Below, one piece after another: positions 5,390-8,880 of a stretch of 8,880 nt of DNA; position 1 is the first letter of the stretch, and every line of letters begins with the position of its first letter. The position numbers and the translations under genes are program-made. The DNA is from Spirochaeta sp. (lineage in GTDB: Bacteria; Spirochaetota; Spirochaetia; DSM-27196; Alkalispirochaetaceae): the NCBI GenBank assembly GCA_027859055.1, contig JAQIBO010000478.1, positions 1 through 8,880 of the forward strand, in the 5' to 3' direction. The notes under the pieces are model-generated. The model searched no databases. It saw only the letters and a list, made by a program, of their open reading frames with translations, and had not been told where the DNA came from.

Positions 5390-6595
5390 ATGAGACGTTT
5401 TACACCCGCTCCACGAGGCCGTGTCTTCGTGGGAATTACGATCGGTGTCCTGGCGCTCCTCTTTGCCGGCTGCACCGAGGGCGAACGCGGCATCTTTGCG
5501 ACGATCGCGATTGAAGAGGAAATCAAGAAGAACAATCTGGTGGAAAATGCCAGCGTAACCGGTCTTGTGCTGACAGAGGTGAACGGAACCGAGTATTACG
5601 TAAGCCTTGCGGGTACCAAGATATTTGCCCGTCCCGCTGCGGGAAACGACTGGGATGAAATCCGTGCACCGGGATCCCGTCTGGCTCAGTTTGTTGCCGG
5701 CAGGGATGATAGTGCCAATCCGGGCGCCGGGGATCAACGCGGTATCGCTGACGAAGTCTACGCGGTGTATCAGGGTTCCAGTTCCCAGGCCAATATACTG
5801 TACCGCCTGACCGATTCACTCTCCTGGGAAGCCGCGTATGTGCCGAGCGCTGCAGACGGCTTTATTGACGGTATGATCGGCGTGGAAAACCTGCTGCTGG
5901 CGAGTACGGACAGCGGGCAACTACTGGTATGGAATACTGCTGTCTCCAGCACCCCCACCAACCGCATCACAAGCGGGTTCCGGGACGGGATTCGGGATGG
6001 TGTACGGCGTAACCCGGACAATAGTGGCGCCTCTGAGGTCTACATCATCGGAAAAAGCGGATTACTTGTTGAAGTCGACAACATCGCAGTTGATGGTGGC
6101 GAAACGGTAACCGAGTTCACCACAACGGATTCCAGCCCTCAGCCGGTCGGCATCGGCGTCGCGCCGTATGATGGTGGGATTCTTGCGGTTACTGACAAAG
6201 ATGGAAGCATTTATGTGACCAGTTCTTCGACGCCCACAACCGGGACTTGGACTAGGGGCGGCGGCGTCGGCCGCCCCGCCTCCGATATCGTCTGGGTGGC
6301 AGAACTCAACAACAACAGTGGCGGGTTTCTGGTCTCCACCACCAGCGATGCGGTCCGGAACGAAGGGGGCCGTGGCTATTTTGAAGGAACGCTGACAAGA
6401 AACGGCGTCAACGATTACTCCATCGCCTTCACCAACGAGCTGGGTAACAACTACGAGGCCAGCGACCTGGCGGTCGCCTCAATTAACCAGTTCCGCTATT
6501 ACGGCAACGGCGTAGTGTTCGCGCTCACCGGGGGGCTCGGCCTCTGGTCCACCGTCTATCCCGCTACCTCCGATCCGACCTGGCAATGGGAGTGA
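5390..6595 (+). CDS. Lipoprotein with probable beta-propeller-like fold
   Basis: The protein has 401 residues. The N-terminus MRRFTPAPRGR plus VFVGITIGVLALLFAGC is a lipoprotein signal: Cys28 would be lipidated, with Phe at -3 and Leu at -4, matching the relaxed lipobox of spirochaetes better than the E. coli rule. A polar helix-like stretch (FATIAIEEEIKKNNL) is followed by a long beta-rich domain with repeated short hydrophobic strand pairs of the kind seen in propellers: VTGLVLTEVNGTEYYVSLAG, GVENLLLASTDSGQLLVWN, ASEVYIIGKSGLLVEVD, YDGGILAVTDKDGSIYVTSS, GVVFALTGGLGLWSTVY. No catalytic motif is seen, and the exact family is not recognised. It is downstream of, and coupled to, the barrel gene, so an outer-membrane-anchored partner of the barrel is a reasonable inference. 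Its stop lies 20 nt from the stop of the convergent surface-protein gene, with no clear terminator hairpin between them. Confidence 0.8.
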   Translation: MRRFTPAPRGRVFVGITIGVLALLFAGCTEGERGIFATIAIEEEIKKNNLVENASVTGLVLTEVNGTEYYVSLAGTKIFARPAAGNDWDEIRAPGSRLAQFVAGRDDSANPGAGDQRGIADEVYAVYQGSSSQANILYRLTDSLSWEAAYVPSAADGFIDGMIGVENLLLASTDSGQLLVWNTAVSSTPTNRITSGFRDGIRDGVRRNPDNSGASEVYIIGKSGLLVEVDNIAVDGGETVTEFTTTDSSPQPVGIGVAPYDGGILAVTDKDGSIYVTSSSTPTTGTWTRGGGVGRPASDIVWVAELNNNSGGFLVSTTSDAVRNEGGRGYFEGTLTRNGVNDYSIAFTNELGNNYEASDLAVASINQFRYYGNGVVFALTGGLGLWSTVYPATSDPTWQWE

Positions 6596-6615
6596 CGCAC
6601 AAGCCGATGATCTTC

Positions 6616-8880
6616 CTAATCACCTGTTGCAAACAACCGGGACAGCGTCTCGGCCACCCGCTGAACGATGTCGGCGCGCGCTTCGGAGTCGGAGATCGCC
6701 TCATCGGACGGCATCAGGAATAGCGGGTCAATAAGGGACCGATCGGCCAGACTGCGCACGGAATTTCGTCTCTCCGCTTCATCCGGCTCCCAGTTCCCCG
6801 CCGAGCGTCCCCGATCGATAAACGCGTCCCATCCAAACATGATCACGTCCCGGGAATCCACGAGGGCATCGTTCACCAGGCGGATCGCAGCGGCCGTCGA
6901 ATCATCCCCCGCGCGCGCCTGGCGGGTGATCGCCGATGTTGAACGAGCTCTTGTGGCGCTCTCATCCCCGGCACGATCCCGGAGCAGCAAGACCCGCTGG
7001 ATCCGGGGTGTGGGACTTCCAACCGCCGTGACGTGAAACGCCCGTGCAGGCACCTCGCGGCTTTCGTGATTCACCACCAAACTGTCACTGACATACAGAC
7101 TACCTGCTCCCGATACGATGCCGCTTTGTTCCGTTCCGCCGAACAGCCCGAGATAGGAGTTCTGAACAGTCACCGTGCTGCGGCGAGCGGTGATCCCATA
7201 GAGCAAGTCGTTCCCGGCGGCGACCAGATACGAGTCGGCGATATCCAGAGACGCGTCGGTAGCGCGCAGGAGAACCACCGGATCGAGGCGCGCCAGTGCG
7301 CTGACGGTGCTGCGCCGCAGTTGCAAGGCGCTTTCGGATATCGTAACCAGCGGGACCGGGACGACGGACGTGCCTGCTCCGTCCCGTCCGCCGAACGTGT
7401 CTTCCGTACCGAAGGTAATCGCACTGTCACTCACCAGAACGGTAGCCGACTCGCGGAGGTGCAATCCGCCGACTGTTGATTCGGTAATCCGGAGATCACC
7501 GCCGGCCACCTCAATTCGACCAAATACGCCCGCCGTCAACTCCGCGGGTGAGCCGCTCTCACTGCTCGCTCGTTCCAGTACGATCTCGGGCAAGTGCACC
7601 GAGTGGAGATTGACCGTTCCGTCGTGCACCGATATCCGCGGTCTTAACTGGCTGGGACCGCTCGTGCCGATGTTTTCGATCGTCAGATTACCGGCGTGAA
7701 CGGAGATTTCTTCTATGGAAGCACCGAACAGGAGTTGCTGCAGGCGAATGTCTCCCACGATCGAGATCGGCTCGACCGGATCAACCTCCAGGATCGTTTC
7801 GTCCCCGTTGATTTCCCAGGTCTCGCCGATGTAGCCACCGCTGATCGTGATGTTTCCCGCCGCAGAGACCGCGTCGCGGAGCAGCGCCGGCGCCGCGCGG
7901 TGCGTCCCGGCTGTCAAAAAGACGGTGCGTCGACCGCTATCGCGAACGACGCGTAGCGCCTCGTTCAGGTCCGAAAACGGATCGTCCCGCGTGCCGCGTC
8001 CGGGATCTTCACGGGCGGAGTCCACATAGACGATTTCGCGGTCGACAAACAGTTCCCACATCGATACGGTTTGACTTCGGTTGCCCGCCCCATCTACGGC
8101 GTACGCCTCAAGTACGTACGAGCGCAGTTCTCCCGGTGCGGCATCTATTCGAATGTCGGTTTCCCCATCGTACTGCCGGTACCGACCGTTCCGCGGGGCG
8201 CTACCCGGGGTGAGACGATAAAACACCACACCGGCATTCGGCGGTTCAAACGTAAGCTCCGTTTCCTCGGAGAAAAAAGAGCCTGAAACGACGTCAAGGA
8301 GTTGCGGGGCCGCAGGCCGGGCACGATCTATTCGCACGGTGAGCGTTGCGTCCGCCGGATTCTCTCCCGCGCTGTCGGCACGCTGTGCGCGGAGACGATA
8401 GCTCCGGTCTTCCCCGGGTGCTGCAACAAGTTCAATCGGGTTTTCGTACCGCGTTGAAAGCGGATGAACCGCAGGCGGTTCACTGCCGTCGGTTGTCATC
8501 GTGTATCTGACGGGGCCGTCCGCCTCAATGCGGACCGTCTGGGGCGCGGTATAGACGGCGCCATCCCGAACACCGACAAAAGACGGCGGCGCAGGTGGTA
8601 TCTGTGTATCGATGTGCAACGTCCGGGTCTCGCTTCGCCGTCCGAACTCATCGATGAGAAAATAGAGAACGGTGATCCGGGAGAGATCATCAGGTACCAG
8701 CCAGGAAACGGTCTCTTCCGCGCGCACGAACCCCGCAGTCAGGTGCGGCAGGGATACGAATACATCGCGATCCTGCGTTCCGGGCCAATACAGCGTTCCC
8801 GATCGGCCGTCGTCATCTCTGAGTATCTCCGGTTCGTCGACTGTGGCGGGTTCGGACAAATCAACCCGAACGGTGAGTCG
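6616..8880 (-). CDS. Large modular surface/secreted protein, Ig-like modules plus DUF1565 beta-helix (partial)
   Basis: The frame is open through the right edge (the last visible codons encode RLTVRVDLSEP), so a TTG at 8859 is an internal Leu codon, not the start. The fragment has 754 residues, numbered here from the window edge. Residues 1 to about 280 hold three related Ig/chitobiase-C-terminal-like modules, each ending in a (V/L)xxxD strand after Y-x-L-x-A-x-x-x-D-x-A-G; the middle one has the typical YTMTTDGSEPP. Residues about 284-329 match the DUF1565 start of a right-handed beta-helix (VYVDSAREDPGRGTRDDPF then a hydrophobic TVFLTAGTH). About 330-625 continue as beta-helix rungs (NLTIENI, GTVNLHSVHL, GDLRITEST, ATVLVSDSAI, STVTVQNSYL, GSLYVSDSLV). 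A charged, probably helical tail of about 125 residues ends the protein. Such proteins are usually exported. Ligand unknown; no pectate-lyase catalytic residues are recognisable. Confidence 0.88.
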   Translation of the reverse strand, partial: RLTVRVDLSEPATVDEPEILRDDDGRSGTLYWPGTQDRDVFVSLPHLTAGFVRAEETVSWLVPDDLSRITVLYFLIDEFGRRSETRTLHIDTQIPPAPPSFVGVRDGAVYTAPQTVRIEADGPVRYTMTTDGSEPPAVHPLSTRYENPIELVAAPGEDRSYRLRAQRADSAGENPADATLTVRIDRARPAAPQLLDVVSGSFFSEETELTFEPPNAGVVFYRLTPGSAPRNGRYRQYDGETDIRIDAAPGELRSYVLEAYAVDGAGNRSQTVSMWELFVDREIVYVDSAREDPGRGTRDDPFSDLNEALRVVRDSGRRTVFLTAGTHRAAPALLRDAVSAAGNITISGGYIGETWEINGDETILEVDPVEPISIVGDIRLQQLLFGASIEEISVHAGNLTIENIGTSGPSQLRPRISVHDGTVNLHSVHLPEIVLERASSESGSPAELTAGVFGRIEVAGGDLRITESTVGGLHLRESATVLVSDSAITFGTEDTFGGRDGAGTSVVPVPLVTISESALQLRRSTVSALARLDPVVLLRATDASLDIADSYLVAAGNDLLYGITARRSTVTVQNSYLGLFGGTEQSGIVSGAGSLYVSDSLVVNHESREVPARAFHVTAVGSPTPRIQRVLLLRDRAGDESATRARSTSAITRQARAGDDSTAAAIRLVNDALVDSRDVIMFGWDAFIDRGRSAGNWEPDEAERRNSVRSLADRSLIDPLFLMPSDEAISDSEARADIVQRVAETLSRLFATGD
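7000..8031 (-). other. Right-handed beta-helix domain within the modular surface protein
   Basis: The DUF1565-like cap (7894-8031) leads into about 300 residues in which short beta strands recur about every 20-25 residues. They use Val/Ile/Leu alternating with Ser/Thr/Asn, often followed by Ser-x-(V/I/L) or Asn-x-(Y/H) turns (SDSAI, SESAL, RRSTV, QNSYL, SDSLV). This rung pattern is characteristic of parallel beta-helices used for polysaccharide binding or as surface spacers. Domain limits are approximate and judged by eye. Confidence 0.7.
8041..8880 (-). repeat. Three diverged Ig/chitobiase-like protein modules encoded in tandem
   Basis: The visible N-terminal part encodes about three modules of 85-95 residues. 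Shared marks are a Pro-rich start after a (V/I)D dipeptide (DTQIPPAPP; DRARPAAP), the phrase APGE-x-RSY-x-L-x-A in modules two and three (APGEDRSYRLRA and APGELRSYVLEA), a D-x-AG(E/N) turn, and a terminal LTVRID/LFVDR-like strand. The first module is the most diverged (YFLIDEFGRRSETRTLHID). The array probably continues outside the window, because the fragment opens with another LTVRVD-like module end. Confidence 0.65.

Noticed and set aside
6596..6615. Terminator between the convergent lipoprotein and surface-protein genes
   Set aside because: The 20-bp gap shows no hairpin or T-tract. Termination may lie inside a neighbouring gene or depend on Rho.
8857..8859. TTG at 8859 as start of the large right-hand gene
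   Set aside because: The frame continues upstream to the window edge with module-like sequence (RLTVRVD), and there is no ribosome-binding site or signal peptide at this point.

Overview
This is a GC-rich (by eye), gene-dense bacterial window, probably from a free-living spirochaete of the Spirochaeta/Alkalispirochaeta type. Several points suggest this. Exported proteins have short signal peptides ending in -AQ before D. One lipoprotein has a relaxed lipobox with Phe at -3. A small outer-membrane barrel ends in YRF. A large surface-type protein combines chitobiase/Ig-like modules with a DUF1565-type beta-helix. No rRNA or single diagnostic gene is present, so the assignment is inference at moderate confidence.

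Layout. Positions 3-308 (+) hold the 3' end of an unrecognised gene. It converges, across a strong hairpin at 312-338, on a five-gene minus-strand operon read from 4664 down to 349: folD, a stand-alone IMP cyclohydrolase, a stand-alone AICAR transformylase, a LapA-like two-helix membrane protein, and a periplasmic TPR-SPOR protein. Junctions are +10 nt, -4 nt (ATGA), +9 nt and -4 nt (ATGA), so the unit is almost certainly cotranscribed and translationally coupled. Divergently on the plus strand lie an outer-membrane beta-barrel gene (4749-5378, TTG start) and a lipoprotein, probably a beta-propeller (5390-6595). The right end (6616-8880, minus strand) is the C-terminal 754 residues of a large modular surface/secreted protein that continues past the window edge.

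How the genes work together. FolD interconverts methylene-, methenyl- and 10-formyl-tetrahydrofolate. 10-formyl-THF is the cofactor of AICAR transformylase, and the cyclohydrolase closes the ring to IMP. The first three genes therefore form a compact module for the last two steps of purine synthesis plus their one-carbon donor. The enzyme usually made as one bifunctional PurH chain is here two proteins. The operon then continues into two envelope genes, one with a septal-peptidoglycan-binding (SPOR) domain.

The most interesting regulatory element is the 84-bp folD/barrel intergenic region. It reads as two back-to-back sigma70-type promoters whose -35 boxes lie on opposite strands of the same 7 bp. 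The folD-side promoter would start transcription about 2 nt before the ATG, giving an essentially leaderless mRNA. I found no mobile element, CRISPR array, tRNA or rRNA, and no clear undescribed defence-type system. The items most worth checking are the split and diverged PurH, the shared -35 divergent promoter with leaderless folD, and the barrel-lipoprotein pair.
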